The notes: generated by a model from the sequence alone, not told the origin. Positions 46,113-55,617 are shown, counted from the first letter of the stretch. The stretch is DNA of 64,000 nt from Salibacterium qingdaonense (GCF_900114715.1 NZ_FOTY01000004.1:124001-188000); one strand, 5' to 3'. Numbers and translations are program-made.

Positions 46113-47138
46113 TCACTGCCGGAGCGAATCATACAGCGCCGTGTACCTGGCCGCTTCTTCTTCCGGGTGATGGTACCGGACAGCGTATTTTTCGGCTCCC
46201 CCGGCAACCCGGCGGTACAATAAAGAATCCTGCATCAACGCATCAAGAATCTCCACGAAAGCTTCTGGTGATGAAAACAGCCAGCCGTTGCTGCCGGATT
46301 CTATAATGCTTTCATTGCCGCCATTTTTTCTCGCAAGAGCAGGAACCCCGAGAACCATACCTTCGAGCAGACTCATCGGCTGCCCCTCCGAAACTGAGGT
46401 GTTCAGCACGACATCCGCCCATTCATAAAATGCCTTCATACTCGTTCGTTTAACAGGCGGATGCCAGGAGAACCAGGGCAGCTCCGCTTCCATTTTCTCC
46501 ACATTCTGCTGCACCTGTTCATCCATCCCCTCTCCTACGACCAGTAACTGAAGGCCCGGGAACCGGGAGATGTTCTCCTGCAGAGCGCCGCATACATAAA
46601 ATATGTCTTTTACTGGCCGCAGACCGGCCGGAAGGAGTAGTTTCGGTGATCCTGCCGGTAAAAACCGGGGCGCTTCCGGCTCTCCTTCCGGCACATCCAC
46701 AGCCTGGGGTATGACCGTCACTTTATCTGAAAGCCACGGAAAACCTTTCAGTATTTCCTGCTTTGCATCTTCGGTAAACACTGTTAACGCGCCGGCTCTC
46801 ATCAGCAGCCATTCCATGTTCTGCTTTTTTTCGGTATCGTGCAGATCAATATTAATATCTGTCCCGCCGCTCGTTAATACAAGCGGCTGTTTGATATGCA
46901 GGCCGTACGCTTCCACAAATTCCGCGGTCCGCCGTACATGAAGGGCGTGCACAATATCTGCTTGTTCAAGCTTCTCATCCAATGGCTCTTCCTCTTCTTC
47001 AAACGCATGCACCAACACACGGTGCCCTGCTTGTTCCAGGTGGGTTTTCATGCGCTGAGCTGTGGCCGCGTTTCCTCTTCCGGTATAATAATACGGCGTC
47101 AAATAAAGAATCTCGAGCGGATCAGACATGGCTGTCAT
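46113..47138 (-). CDS. GT4-family glycosyltransferase, SenB-like (candidate selenosugar synthase)
   Basis: This 341-residue GT-B glycosyltransferase has RGNAATAQRMKTHLEQAGH near residue 18, ALHVRRT near residue 64, LTSGGTDINIDLHD near residue 88, LRPVKD near residue 178 and the family-4 E-x7-E region NTSVSEGQPMSLLEGM near residue 265. The N-terminal GN-x2-TA-x-R-x-L-x-GH, LH-x-R, GTD-x3-D and LRPVKD blocks are what I recall of SenB, which makes a selenosugar from UDP-sugar and selenophosphate. The start follows TGGAG by 8 bases and overlaps selB by 17 bp, so the two are cotranslated. Other GT4 roles, such as lipid or thiol glycosylation, remain possible. Confidence 0.7.
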   Translation of the reverse strand: MTAMSDPLEILYLTPYYYTGRGNAATAQRMKTHLEQAGHRVLVHAFEEEEEPLDEKLEQADIVHALHVRRTAEFVEAYGLHIKQPLVLTSGGTDINIDLHDTEKKQNMEWLLMRAGALTVFTEDAKQEILKGFPWLSDKVTVIPQAVDVPEGEPEAPRFLPAGSPKLLLPAGLRPVKDIFYVCGALQENISRFPGLQLLVVGEGMDEQVQQNVEKMEAELPWFSWHPPVKRTSMKAFYEWADVVLNTSVSEGQPMSLLEGMVLGVPALARKNGGNESIIESGSNGWLFSSPEAFVEILDALMQDSLLYRRVAGGAEKYAVRYHHPEEEAARYTALYDSLRQ

Positions 47139-49038
47139 ATAGGTTTCTCCAGACTCGTTGTTCTTCTTCCCATTTTGTCCATTTCTGTTCATCAAGCCAC
47201 TCCAGAAAAGGAACGAGAAACTTTCTCGACACAGGCAGCACCTCTTTTGCCTGCTGCAAGGTAAAGGCCGCCGGATAGGCAGCATGAAGCATGTCCGCTG
47301 CCTCCTGCAGTTTCGAAACATCTCTTATATGCCTGTCATCCATGGATGAAGCCTCGCCGGACTGAAGAAGTGCATAGCGAAATTCGCTTCTCAAGTTTTC
47401 CGGTATCCCCTGTGCTTCCATGTATTCATCCCAAGGCTTCGGAGCGATGCCGTCCTGATGCCAGCTGCTTCGGGCCTGTTCCATTCTGCGTTCCCATCCT
47501 TTTGGATAGGAAGGAGTATGAGAAAAAGCTGCAACGTATTGTTTCTGCCGTGATATTTCCTTTTGTTCCACAGCTTCTTCCAAAAAACGTTCGGCGAGTT
47601 CCTTAGGCAGCTCCCCTGACGCAAAAAGAGAGAGCTCCTGTTTATTTTTCCCGATGCGGAGGGGGTATTGCTCGTGGAAAGTATGAAGCTCCGACAGCAT
47701 GTCCCCGATGTATTCGTCATAAAGCTCCTGCAGAACCGTTTTTTTGTTATCATACGTTTTAGCCCGGCCCTTTTGAGACAGGTTTGCCACAACTGCCTCG
47801 GCATCTTCGTGCAGCAGTCCGGTTTCCTTTGCCAGCTGTTCGACGTTCAACCACTTATGCTCGCGGAGCGCTTCTTTCACGTGCTCTTCCGGAGTGCCCT
47901 GCTTTTCCTGCTCCAGCTTTTCGATAGACTCCCGGCCAAAACGCATTCGTTCAGCATTTGGATTCAGAACCCAGCCTCCTCCAATCGTTTCCATCGGGGA
48001 AGGCCTTCGTAAAATAAAACGATCCGCCCTTTTTGTTACGACCGGATCGTCCAGCACAAGCTGACATAACACTTCCTGTTTTCCGCCGGCATCCAGCGCA
48101 TTCCGGTCAAAAAAAACGATTGTGCCGAACACCTCGGCCGTACCGAGGTGAAGTTTTACCTGGCCGCGCTGTTTCAGCGCATATACTGCTTCTTTTGAGG
48201 TATAAAGCACGACGTTCAACCGTGTGGTCGTTACGTAATGTTCCGCCGAGACAACAACGTCACCCCGCTTCAGCTCTTCTTTATCCACTCCACCCAGGTT
48301 CATGGCCAGGCGCTGACCTGCCATCCCTTTTGGTACGCGGACACCGTGACGCTGAAGCTGGCGGATCTTTCCTTTTTTTCGCAGGGGCAGCATCTGCACT
48401 ATGTCTCCTTCTGCAATCTGACCTTCATACACTGTGCCGCGCACGATGGTTCCCTGCCCATGAACAGAAAACACTTGATCAATCGGCAGACGAAAAGCTC
48501 CTCTGGCGTCACGGACAACCAGACGGTCCAGCATATCCGTCATAACCGTCCGCGTCTGTTCTATACCGTTTCCGGTCATACTGTCGACAAATACCATTTC
48601 CGCCTGTTCAAAAGGAGTACCCTGCACCTCACTCCGGATATCCTCCCCGGCCAGTTCCAGAAGATCGTCCTCCACTTTATCTGCTTTTGTGACGGCAATC
48701 AGCCCCCCGGTTACGCCAAGAAGAGATAATATTTCAAGATGTTCTTTCGTCTGCGGCATAACGCCTTCATCTGCCGCAACTGTCAACACGACCGCATCAA
48801 TACCCGCTACCCCGGCGATCATCTGCCGGATAAAACGTTCATGCCCCGGAACATCGATAATGGAAACTTCCATATCCTCTCTCAATTGGAGCGGGGCAAA
48901 CCCGGGTTCTATCGAAACATTCCGCTCCTTTTCTTCTTTTAAACGGTCGGTGTCATAATTTGTAAGTGCTTTGGTCAGCGCCGTTTTCCCGTGATCAATA
49001 TGTCCGGCCATCCCAATGGTATACATACGCTTTGCCAT
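47122..49038 (-). CDS. selB: Selenocysteine-specific elongation factor SelB
   Basis: SelB (638 residues) delivers Sec-tRNA(Sec) to the ribosome at UGA codons marked by a SECIS. The EF-Tu-like half has GHIDHGKTALTKAL at residues 12-25, IDVPGHERFIRQM near residue 60 and VTKADKVED near residue 115. Domains II-III follow to about residue 370. The C-terminal half is made of winged-helix repeats, the last binding the SECIS loop. AAGGCGGG precedes the ATG. It is first in a unit with the glycosyltransferase and divergent from selC. Confidence 0.97.
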   Translation of the reverse strand: MAKRMYTIGMAGHIDHGKTALTKALTNYDTDRLKEEKERNVSIEPGFAPLQLREDMEVSIIDVPGHERFIRQMIAGVAGIDAVVLTVAADEGVMPQTKEHLEILSLLGVTGGLIAVTKADKVEDDLLELAGEDIRSEVQGTPFEQAEMVFVDSMTGNGIEQTRTVMTDMLDRLVVRDARGAFRLPIDQVFSVHGQGTIVRGTVYEGQIAEGDIVQMLPLRKKGKIRQLQRHGVRVPKGMAGQRLAMNLGGVDKEELKRGDVVVSAEHYVTTTRLNVVLYTSKEAVYALKQRGQVKLHLGTAEVFGTIVFFDRNALDAGGKQEVLCQLVLDDPVVTKRADRFILRRPSPMETIGGGWVLNPNAERMRFGRESIEKLEQEKQGTPEEHVKEALREHKWLNVEQLAKETGLLHEDAEAVVANLSQKGRAKTYDNKKTVLQELYDEYIGDMLSELHTFHEQYPLRIGKNKQELSLFASGELPKELAERFLEEAVEQKEISRQKQYVAAFSHTPSYPKGWERRMEQARSSWHQDGIAPKPWDEYMEAQGIPENLRSEFRYALLQSGEASSMDDRHIRDVSKLQEAADMLHAAYPAAFTLQQAKEVLPVSRKFLVPFLEWLDEQKWTKWEEEQRVWRNLYDSHV

Positions 49039-49125
49039 ATCTATTCCCGCCTTTTTTCGGTCAAGCGCCTTCTTTATCTTTTATCTTACTACACGTAAAA
49101 AACCAACGAAAATGAAACGGAGTTG

Positions 49126-49154
49126 TTGCATTGTTTTTGAGGAAGGCGTAAAAT
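49126..49154 (+). promoter_or_regulatory. Promoter of selC
   Basis: TTGCAT (49126-49131), a 17-bp spacer and TAAAAT (49149-49154) lie 19 bp before the mature tRNA 5' end. Confidence 0.55.
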
Positions 49155-49173
49155 ACATCCCGTGTCGAAATAC

Positions 49174-49269
49174 GGGGCCGGTTGCGATGCTGGTGCACGC
49201 CAAAGTCTTCAAAACTTCCGGGAGGCGCGTGACGTCTCCGCTGGGTTCGATTCCCAGACGGTCCCGCCA
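49174..49269 (+). tRNA. selC: tRNA-Sec (anticodon UCA)
   Basis: This 96-nt tRNA has the anticodon loop CTTCAAA with TCA at 49209-49211 and a long variable arm (GGAGGC/GTCTCC around GCGTGAC). The T arm is CTGGG-TTCGATT-CCCAG, and CCA is encoded at 49267-49269. The acceptor stem GGGGCCG/CGGTCCC plus one weak eighth pair fits the 8+5 architecture of bacterial tRNA-Sec, with the G73 discriminator. The anticodon stem has only four good pairs. Its 3' end is 4 bp from the convergent yueI stop, with no terminator between. Confidence 0.95.
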
Positions 49270-49273
49270 TTTC

Positions 49274-49708
49274 TTATCCCAGACCGAACAGTTTTTTCCA
49301 CCACGGTTTTTGCTCTTCCTCACGTCCCTGTTCTGTTTCGGTTTCCTCTACAAATATTTCTTCTTTGTGAACAGCTTCCCCTTTGGCAAGCACGAGCCCT
49401 ATATCACTTTGTTTATCAAGAGACGTTATCCGCTGCGATTCCACCCCGTACGAGGAGGCCAGTTTCGTGTAGGCCGAAAGCGCTTTATACCCAAGCTTTC
49501 CGTTCACAACCATCACCGCATCAGGGTGGTCATGAAGCATCTGTTCCACTTCCGGAAATGTTCCTTTTTTCATCACCTGTTTTTTCGTCAACGCAAGCAG
49601 TACCCTTTCTCTGAATGTTCCCAGAAACCTGCGTTTTTCATCCGGTTTTAACTCCTTCGGACCATAAATACCTTCTTCCAGATAATCGTTCACATTTTTT
49701 TCAGCCAT
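49274..49708 (-). CDS. yueI: YueI-family protein (DUF1694)
   Basis: This 144-residue cytosolic protein matches the YueI family: NVNDYLEEGIYGPKELKPDEKRRFLGTFRERV at the N terminus and DHPDAVMVVNGKLGYKA near residue 58. It is alpha/beta, with a Glu-rich linker and the tail KPWWKKLFGLG, a short membrane-surface-type amphipathic end. Function unknown. It ends head-on against selC. Confidence 0.8.
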   Translation of the reverse strand: MAEKNVNDYLEEGIYGPKELKPDEKRRFLGTFRERVLLALTKKQVMKKGTFPEVEQMLHDHPDAVMVVNGKLGYKALSAYTKLASSYGVESQRITSLDKQSDIGLVLAKGEAVHKEEIFVEETETEQGREEEQKPWWKKLFGLG

Positions 49709-49844
49709 GATTCTCTCCTTTCTGCCGTTTTCAGTGTACCAGAAGTCCCGGTACGTATAATATAAAAATGAAAGCCCGGTCTATGTTTTTTAAAACTGTT
49801 TATGATAAAATATCGTTAGGATGAACGAAGACGAGGTGAAACAG

Positions 49845-50273
49845 ATGCCTTCTGATATGTTTATGTGGTTTATTGTGGCTTGGTCGGTATTTTTAACGGT
49901 CATGATGTTTATCGGCGGGTATTTCATGTTTCGCAAATTTCTGCAAAGGCTCCCCAAAGAAGACGGCCGTTCCATCCTCGACTGGCAGGATCATTATCTC
50001 GAAAAAACCATCCATTTGTGGCCGCAGGATAAAAAAGACCTCCTGGAAGAATTGGTGGAACCGGTGCCGGAACTTTTCCGCGATACCGCCCGGGAGAAAA
50101 TAGCCGGTAAGGTCGGGGAAATTGCACTTGAAGAGCGCGCCCGGCGGATTGATGAGGACCTGCTGATACGCGGGTACATTACGGCCACTCCGAAGCGGGA
50201 TCATAAATTCCTTCGAAAGAAACTGGATGAAAAACAGATTGATGTATCCCCCTATGAACATTTATTTCTATAA
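49845..50273 (+). CDS. yneK: YneK (DUF2621) membrane protein
   Basis: The 142-residue protein has one N-terminal membrane helix (MFMWFIVAWSVFLTVMMFIGGYF) and a charged cytosolic domain with PVPELFRDTAREKIAGKVGEIAL near residue 82. This is the DUF2621/YneK family, found next to ccdC in Bacillus. The ATG with GAGGTG 6 bases upstream is preferred to one 8 codons earlier. Function unknown. It is convergent with ccdC and shares a terminator with it. Confidence 0.8.
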   Translation: MPSDMFMWFIVAWSVFLTVMMFIGGYFMFRKFLQRLPKEDGRSILDWQDHYLEKTIHLWPQDKKDLLEELVEPVPELFRDTAREKIAGKVGEIALEERARRIDEDLLIRGYITATPKRDHKFLRKKLDEKQIDVSPYEHLFL

Positions 50274-50281
50274 CCCGTGCG

Positions 50282-50313
50282 AAAGACCGCTCCAATCAAA
50301 CGAAGCGGTCTTT
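50282..50313. terminator. Bidirectional terminator between yneK and ccdC
   Basis: AAAGACCGCT pairs with AGCGGTCTTT around a 12-nt loop, with T tracts on both strands. Confidence 0.85.
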
Positions 50314-50817
50314 TTAATGCGAATGCGCCGGAGCTTGTCTACTGCTCTGCAGCCTTTTTTTCTTTTCCACTTTTTTGAACTGAACGAGCATGAAAATGCG
50401 CCACGGAATAATCATGCCATAGGCAAGAATAAAGAACATCCCCGCCAGCTCCTCCACGTTAATAGCATCTCCTATCAGCAGCTTAAACACGATTCTTGCT
50501 GCGAGCAGCGTGAAAAGAAGAAACACAAACGCTTTGGAACGGACCATGTAAATGTCACTGTCCCGTATTTCAAAACGGGAGGTTTTCATGAGAAGCAGGG
50601 AGAAAACGACCCCGACACTGAATGCTTCAAAAATCTGCGAAGGTTCGAGCCTGGTCGGTTCGTATACAAACATAAGAAAACCAGTGGACATGAAAAATGG
50701 CGGAAGTATGATTTTTTTTACCGTTGCCGGTCTCTTGATGGCTTTCATGCGGATAAAAATGGCGGCTAGTGCCACCATCGCAGCCCCGGCAGTGGATAAC
50801 AGCAGCATGGCATTCAT
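50314..50817 (-). CDS. ccdC: Cytochrome c biogenesis protein CcdC
   Basis: This 167-residue polytopic protein of about five helices includes IKRPATVKKIILPPFFMSTGF near residue 28 and IPWRIFMLVQFKKV near the C terminus. The Bacillus ccdA-yneI-ccdC-yneK set is required for cytochrome c and spore-cortex redox chemistry; ccdA and yneI are not in this window. The ATG MNAMLL is taken; the longer frame opens at a TTG with no ribosome site. Confidence 0.85.
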   Translation of the reverse strand: MNAMLLLSTAGAAMVALAAIFIRMKAIKRPATVKKIILPPFFMSTGFLMFVYEPTRLEPSQIFEAFSVGVVFSLLLMKTSRFEIRDSDIYMVRSKAFVFLLFTLLAARIVFKLLIGDAINVEELAGMFFILAYGMIIPWRIFMLVQFKKVEKKKRLQSSRQAPAHSH

Positions 50818-50942
50818 AATTAAGGCCAACTCCCATTCCCTGACTGCCAAAGCAGCAGGGTTATCTACTACATGTCATTATTTCCATGATACAACGAAAA
50901 AAAGCCGGGATGCAATCTCATCCCGGAAAAACCTCAAGCAGA

Positions 50943-50993
50943 GGCTGCTTTCCCGGCAGCCGTTTTATACCGTCTGCGTCCGGAAAAGCAGCC
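50943..50993 (-). terminator. Terminator after yneF
   Basis: GGCTGCTTTcCCGG pairs with CCGGAAAAGCAGCC with one mismatch, 9 bp past the yneF stop. A second hairpin, CCGGGATG/CATCCCGG at 50905-50926, follows. Confidence 0.65.
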
Positions 50994-51001
50994 TTATTGA
51001 G

Positions 51002-51235
51002 CTATTTTTTATCCTGTTGTTTCTGCATAGCTTTCATCATTTGATTTATCTTCTTCTGTGATGGGTTTTGTCCCATCTGCATCATCATGACCCGGAGCAT
51101 CTGCTCATTAATGGGTGGATTCTTCTTTAAGTAATTCATCATTGTTTTGCGGGCGATAAAAAACCCTAATGCAGCACCCGCCAATAAACAAAGAACACCG
51201 ACGAGTACAAACCAAAGCCAGTCCATCCCGTTCAT
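51002..51235 (-). CDS. yneF: YneF (UPF0154) small membrane protein
   Basis: The 77-residue protein has one N-terminal membrane helix ([24 protein letters not shown]) and the highly conserved tail [32 protein letters not shown]. This is the UPF0154 family, whose function is unknown. It keeps the B. subtilis neighbourhood sirA-yneF. Confidence 0.92.
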   Translation of the reverse strand: MNGMDWLWFVLVGVLCLLAGAALGFFIARKTMMNYLKKNPPINEQMLRVMMMQMGQNPSQKKINQMMKAMQKQQDKK

Positions 51236-51344
51236 TTCCTCCTTCTACTACGTTACAGCGATACGTATATCATCATTACAATAATTCACCTTCATAATTA
51301 TAACGTATCCCCGGACTGTTGGAAAGAGAAACTCCTTTTTTTGC

Positions 51345-51773
51345 TCATAAAACGGAATATACTTTAAGTGGCTTAAGCCATCCATACGTCTGTTTTTTCA
51401 TATTTACCGCAAAGAAGTAAGGAGAAATTTTCTTGAAGCAGTCAAACACCTGCCACTCTTCTCTGGCATCTCCGGCATGATTAAAAATAATCTGCCGGTC
51501 GTCCAGAAAAATCGTGCTGCCGGTTTGCGCCCGCGTGTAAGCGTCACGGTTTTTTTTCAGAAACCCTGCTTTTTGCAAATCTTCATCGAGTGAATGGATG
51601 AAGTATGGATACAACAGAGGCTCGGTGATATAGTAAATCTGTTTTTCCAGAAGTGGGCGCGCCCATTCATAAGCCTGATGGTAATCGAGAAATAAACGGT
51701 AAAGCTTGTCCTCGGCCTGGTAATATTGAAGCGCCACTTCTTTTGTAATGATAATCAGTTGATATCTTGTCAT
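51345..51773 (-). CDS. sirA: Sporulation inhibitor of replication SirA (YneE)
   Basis: This 142-residue protein has KEVALQYYQAEDKLYRLFLDYH near residue 11, KQIYYITEPLLYP near residue 44 and KISPYFFAVNMKKQTYGWLKPLK at the C terminus, matching SirA. SirA binds domain I of DnaA and blocks replication initiation in sporulating cells. A Spo0A box upstream fits the known Spo0A activation of sirA. It implies that the organism, or its recent ancestor, sporulates. Confidence 0.9.
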   Translation of the reverse strand: MTRYQLIIITKEVALQYYQAEDKLYRLFLDYHQAYEWARPLLEKQIYYITEPLLYPYFIHSLDEDLQKAGFLKKNRDAYTRAQTGSTIFLDDRQIIFNHAGDAREEWQVFDCFKKISPYFFAVNMKKQTYGWLKPLKVYSVL

Positions 51774-51889
51774 GGATATGCACTCCTTTCACCTCTTATC
51801 GGGAGCAGCGGCTGGTGTGATGTACAAGACCAGCATAACCAATAATGCGTGAAAGACCTGTCATTTTCTGAATATAAAAACAACTTTTT

Positions 51890-51897
51890 TTGTCGAA
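51890..51897 (+). promoter_or_regulatory. Spo0A box upstream of sirA
   Basis: TTGTCGAA is a perfect 0A box, 117 bp before the sirA start. A second imperfect CTCGACG lies at 51910-51916 in the opposite orientation. Confidence 0.55.
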
Positions 51898-51941
51898 TAC
51901 CTCTTTTTTCTCGACGTAACGAAAGGACCTATTGTCAAAAT

Positions 51942-51996
51942 AAAAAAAAAAGACTGCCCTTCTCTGGAATGTCCGTCCAGAAAAAGACAGTCTCTT
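51942..51996 (-). terminator. Terminator after tkt
   Basis: AAAGACTG pairs with CAGTCTCTTT, and an inner TCTGGA/TCCAGA hairpin stacks inside. A poly-T run follows on the reverse strand, 6 bp past the tkt stop. Confidence 0.7.
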
Positions 51997-52001
51997 TGTC
52001 A

Positions 52002-53999
52002 TCACTTGGAATCAAGAAGGGTTTTCACCCGGGCCGTGACGTTTTCGACCGTGAATCCAAAATTCTCGATGTTGACATCACCTGGTGCTGATGCACCAAA
52101 ACGGTCAATACCGAGCACGCCTCCGTAAGCTCCTGTGTATTTATACCAGCCGTGGGAAGCCCCCATTTCAACAGCCAGCGCCGGCACGCCTTCCGGAAGT
52201 ACCTCACGCTGATAGGAGACAGGCTGTTGATCAAAGGCATGCCAGCTCGGCATGCTGATCACATTCGCCTGAACGCCCTCTTTCTCCAGTGCCTGTGCCG
52301 CCTTCAATACAAGGGATACTTCCGATCCGGAAGCAAGAAGTAATACGTCGGGGCTCGCGTTGGTTTCAGCGAGAATATAAGCCCCTTTTCTGACACCGTC
52401 TTCCGCATTTTCAGCCGTGCCGGGCAGTGTAGGCACACCCTGCCTTGTCAGCACCAGCGCTGTCGGAGTGTGGGTGCTCTGCAGAGCCGCCTTCCATGCA
52501 GCGACCGTTTCATTTCCGTCTGCCGGACGAATCACGTTTAGATTCGGAATGGCACGAAGAGAAGATGTCTGCTCAATCGGTTCATGGGTCGGACCATCTT
52601 CTCCGACGGCAATGCTGTCATGGGTGAATACGTACGTGACCGGGAGTTCCATTAAAGCGCTGAGACGCAGAGCGGGACGCAGATAATCCGAGAACACCAA
52701 GAACGTGGAAACATACGGATGAACACCGCCGTGGAGCTTCAGTCCATTTCCTGCTGCTGCCATGGCGAACTCACGTACACCGAACCAGATATTACGTCCC
52801 CGGTAATTATCTCTGCTGAAATCCGTTTCTTCCTTAATCAGCGTTTTGTTGGAGCCGGAAAGGTCGGCCGAACCGCCGAACAACGAAGGCACCGATTTTG
52901 ACAATGCCTGAAGTGCCTCCCCGGACACTGCACGTGTTGCCGCTTTTTCATCTGTGTAGACAGGAAGATGCTGTGCCCAGTCCTCTGGAAGGTCTCCTTG
53001 AACAGCAAGTCGGAACTGTTCTGCAAGCTCTGGATATGTTTCTTTATATTTATTAAACAGCTTGTTCCATTCTTTCTCTTTTTCTGCTCCTTTTGCTTTC
53101 AGACCGGCAAAGTGTTCTGTTACTTCCGGAGGAATATAAAAAGAATCTTCATAGGACCATTTATAGGAGTCCTTTGCAAGTTTCACTTCATCTTCCCCTA
53201 GCGGAGCTCCGTGGGCCGCACTTGAACCGCCTTTGTTCGGGGCACCAAAACCAATTTCCGTTTTCACTTCAATAAGGGATGGGCGGTCACTGTCTTTTGC
53301 TTCCTGCAATGCTTTTTCAATACTTGCCAGATCCGTGCCGTCTTCAACGAAAACGGTGTGCCAGCCGTAAGCTTCATACCGCTTCAGAACATCTTCTGAA
53401 AAAGCCTGATGAAGATCTCCGTCCAGGGATACATCGTTGGAGTCATACATGAGAATAAGACGGCTTAACTGCAGGTGGCCTGCAAGCGAAGCCGATTCAG
53501 CAGATATGCCTTCCATCAGATCCCCGTCGCCGCATAAAACGTACGTGTAATGATCGACAAGGGGGAAATCCTGGGTATTATAAGTTGCTGCAAGCTGACG
53601 TTCTGCCATCGCCATTCCGACAGCCATACCGATACCCTGTCCAAGCGGACCGGTAGTCGCTTCCACTCCCGGGGTGTCGCCAAACTCCGGATGGCCTGGT
53701 GTTTTACTGCCCCACTGCCGGAAATTTTTGAGTTCCTCCAGCGGAAGATCATAGCCTGAGAGATGAAGAAGGCTGTACAAAAGCATAGAACCGTGACCTG
53801 CCGACAACACGAAACGGTCTCTGTTAAACCAGTCCGGGTTGTCCGGATTATGGTTCATAAATGTGGACCAGAGTTTATACGCCATCGGTGCCGCCCCCAT
53901 CGGGAGACCGGGATGGCCTGAGTTTGCTTTTTCCACGCTGTCTATCGATAGGGTTCGTATCGTATTGACGGCGAGTTCTTCTACATTGTTTGCGCTCAT
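52002..53999 (-). CDS. tkt: Transketolase
   Basis: Tkt (665 residues) transfers two-carbon ketol units in the pentose phosphate pathway using thiamine diphosphate. [17 protein letters not shown] lies at residue 25, the ThDP/Mg2+ motif [20 protein letters not shown] near residue 155, and the transketolase signature [12 protein letters not shown] near residue 470. Length is normal (about 667). Monocistronic with its own terminator; position next to sirA and ynzC as in B. subtilis. Confidence 0.97.
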   Translation of the reverse strand: MSANNVEELAVNTIRTLSIDSVEKANSGHPGLPMGAAPMAYKLWSTFMNHNPDNPDWFNRDRFVLSAGHGSMLLYSLLHLSGYDLPLEELKNFRQWGSKTPGHPEFGDTPGVEATTGPLGQGIGMAVGMAMAERQLAATYNTQDFPLVDHYTYVLCGDGDLMEGISAESASLAGHLQLSRLILMYDSNDVSLDGDLHQAFSEDVLKRYEAYGWHTVFVEDGTDLASIEKALQEAKDSDRPSLIEVKTEIGFGAPNKGGSSAAHGAPLGEDEVKLAKDSYKWSYEDSFYIPPEVTEHFAGLKAKGAEKEKEWNKLFNKYKETYPELAEQFRLAVQGDLPEDWAQHLPVYTDEKAATRAVSGEALQALSKSVPSLFGGSADLSGSNKTLIKEETDFSRDNYRGRNIWFGVREFAMAAAGNGLKLHGGVHPYVSTFLVFSDYLRPALRLSALMELPVTYVFTHDSIAVGEDGPTHEPIEQTSSLRAIPNLNVIRPADGNETVAAWKAALQSTHTPTALVLTRQGVPTLPGTAENAEDGVRKGAYILAETNASPDVLLLASGSEVSLVLKAAQALEKEGVQANVISMPSWHAFDQQPVSYQREVLPEGVPALAVEMGASHGWYKYTGAYGGVLGIDRFGASAPGDVNIENFGFTVENVTARVKTLLDSK

Positions 54000-54121
54000 T
54001 ATGTTCCCTGCCTTTCTTTTCGGAAAACGTTATATGTATATTGTACCTCTTCTATTATCATAAATGTAAATGCCCGAATGCACAAGCCTGGACAAAACAC
54101 CAATGATAGGAGGAACCTTAA

Positions 54122-54157
54122 AAAACCCTGATGAATGAAGCAGCTCATCAGGGTTTT
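54122..54157. terminator. Terminator after ynzC
   Basis: AAAACCCTGATGA pairs perfectly with TCATCAGGGTTTT around a 10-nt loop, between ynzC and the tkt promoter region. Confidence 0.85.
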
Positions 54158-54196
54158 ACAATTTTGTAATCTATAAGCAGTTGAAAGACTTTGCTG

Positions 54197-54436
54197 TTAA
54201 CTGCGGTAATGAGGATTGTTTCGTTTCGCTTTTTCCAGTTTCTGAGGCGTGACATCGTCCCCTTCGGGATCCACCACTTTAACAGACTGCAGCTGACTTT
54301 TGAACGAGGAACGGAATTTCGCCAGGTATTCATTACGAAGTTCATGCTGCTCGTTTTCTTCCTGCTCTGTCAATCCTGTCGTTTTGGACCGGCGGGCCAG
54401 TTCATTTATCCGGTCAATCTTTTCCTGAGAAAGCAT
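54197..54436 (-). CDS. ynzC: YnzC (UPF0291)
   Basis: The 79-residue protein begins with a helical hairpin (MLSQEKIDRINELARRSKTTGLTEQEENEQHELR), the fold known for YnzC, and ends with a basic tail. It is a cytosolic DUF896 family protein, part of the SOS yneA-yneB-ynzC operon of B. subtilis. The gap to yneB is 131 bp here. Function unknown. Confidence 0.93.
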   Translation of the reverse strand: MLSQEKIDRINELARRSKTTGLTEQEENEQHELRNEYLAKFRSSFKSQLQSVKVVDPEGDDVTPQKLEKAKRNNPHYRS

Positions 54437-54567
54437 AGGCCTAGATTACCCTCCCTTTGCTCCTTAATCATTCCACATTCAATGTAAATCAGAACGTTTT
54501 GAAATGCAAACGAATCTGCTTACAGTGAGGGTGCATGAAAAGCAGTCCACTATACTGAAAAGCACGT

Positions 54568-55453
<886 letters not shown>

Positions 55454-55502
55454 TTCGACCCCTCCAACTATGAGAATATCTGTTCTGCCTTCAACTAATA
55501 TC

Positions 55503-55532
55503 AGTATATAAAAGAACTATTGTTCCCGTCAA
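55503..55532 (-). promoter_or_regulatory. Promoter of the yneA-like/yneB unit
   Basis: On the reverse strand TTGACG (55527-55532), an 18-bp spacer and TATACT (55503-55508). The whole spacer is filled by a LexA box. Confidence 0.65.
55513..55526. promoter_or_regulatory. LexA (SOS) box 1
   Basis: AGAACTATTGTTCC matches the Bacillus SOS box core GAAC-N4-GTTC and sits between the -35 and -10 of the yneA-side promoter. Confidence 0.8.
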
Positions 55533-55541
55533 GGAAAAATT

Positions 55542-55555
55542 AGAACGGGTGTTTG
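55542..55555. promoter_or_regulatory. LexA (SOS) box 2
   Basis: AGAACGGGTGTTTG matches CGAACRNRYGTTYG at all but the first position and overlaps the lexA -35. Confidence 0.78.
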
Positions 55556-55581
55556 CGGACGTATGTTTTCCATGATATAAT
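55552..55581 (+). promoter_or_regulatory. lexA promoter
   Basis: TTTGCG (55552-55557), an 18-bp spacer and a perfect TATAAT (55576-55581) lie 36 bp before the lexA start. Confidence 0.6.
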
Positions 55582-55617
55582 AAACACAATAAATTTATGG
55601 AAAAAGAGGTGCAGCCT

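Noticed and set aside
46113-47321. Longer glycosyltransferase reading from 47321
   Set aside because: The extra 61 residues are Arg/Cys-rich out-of-frame selB sequence; the ATG at 47138 has a good ribosome site.
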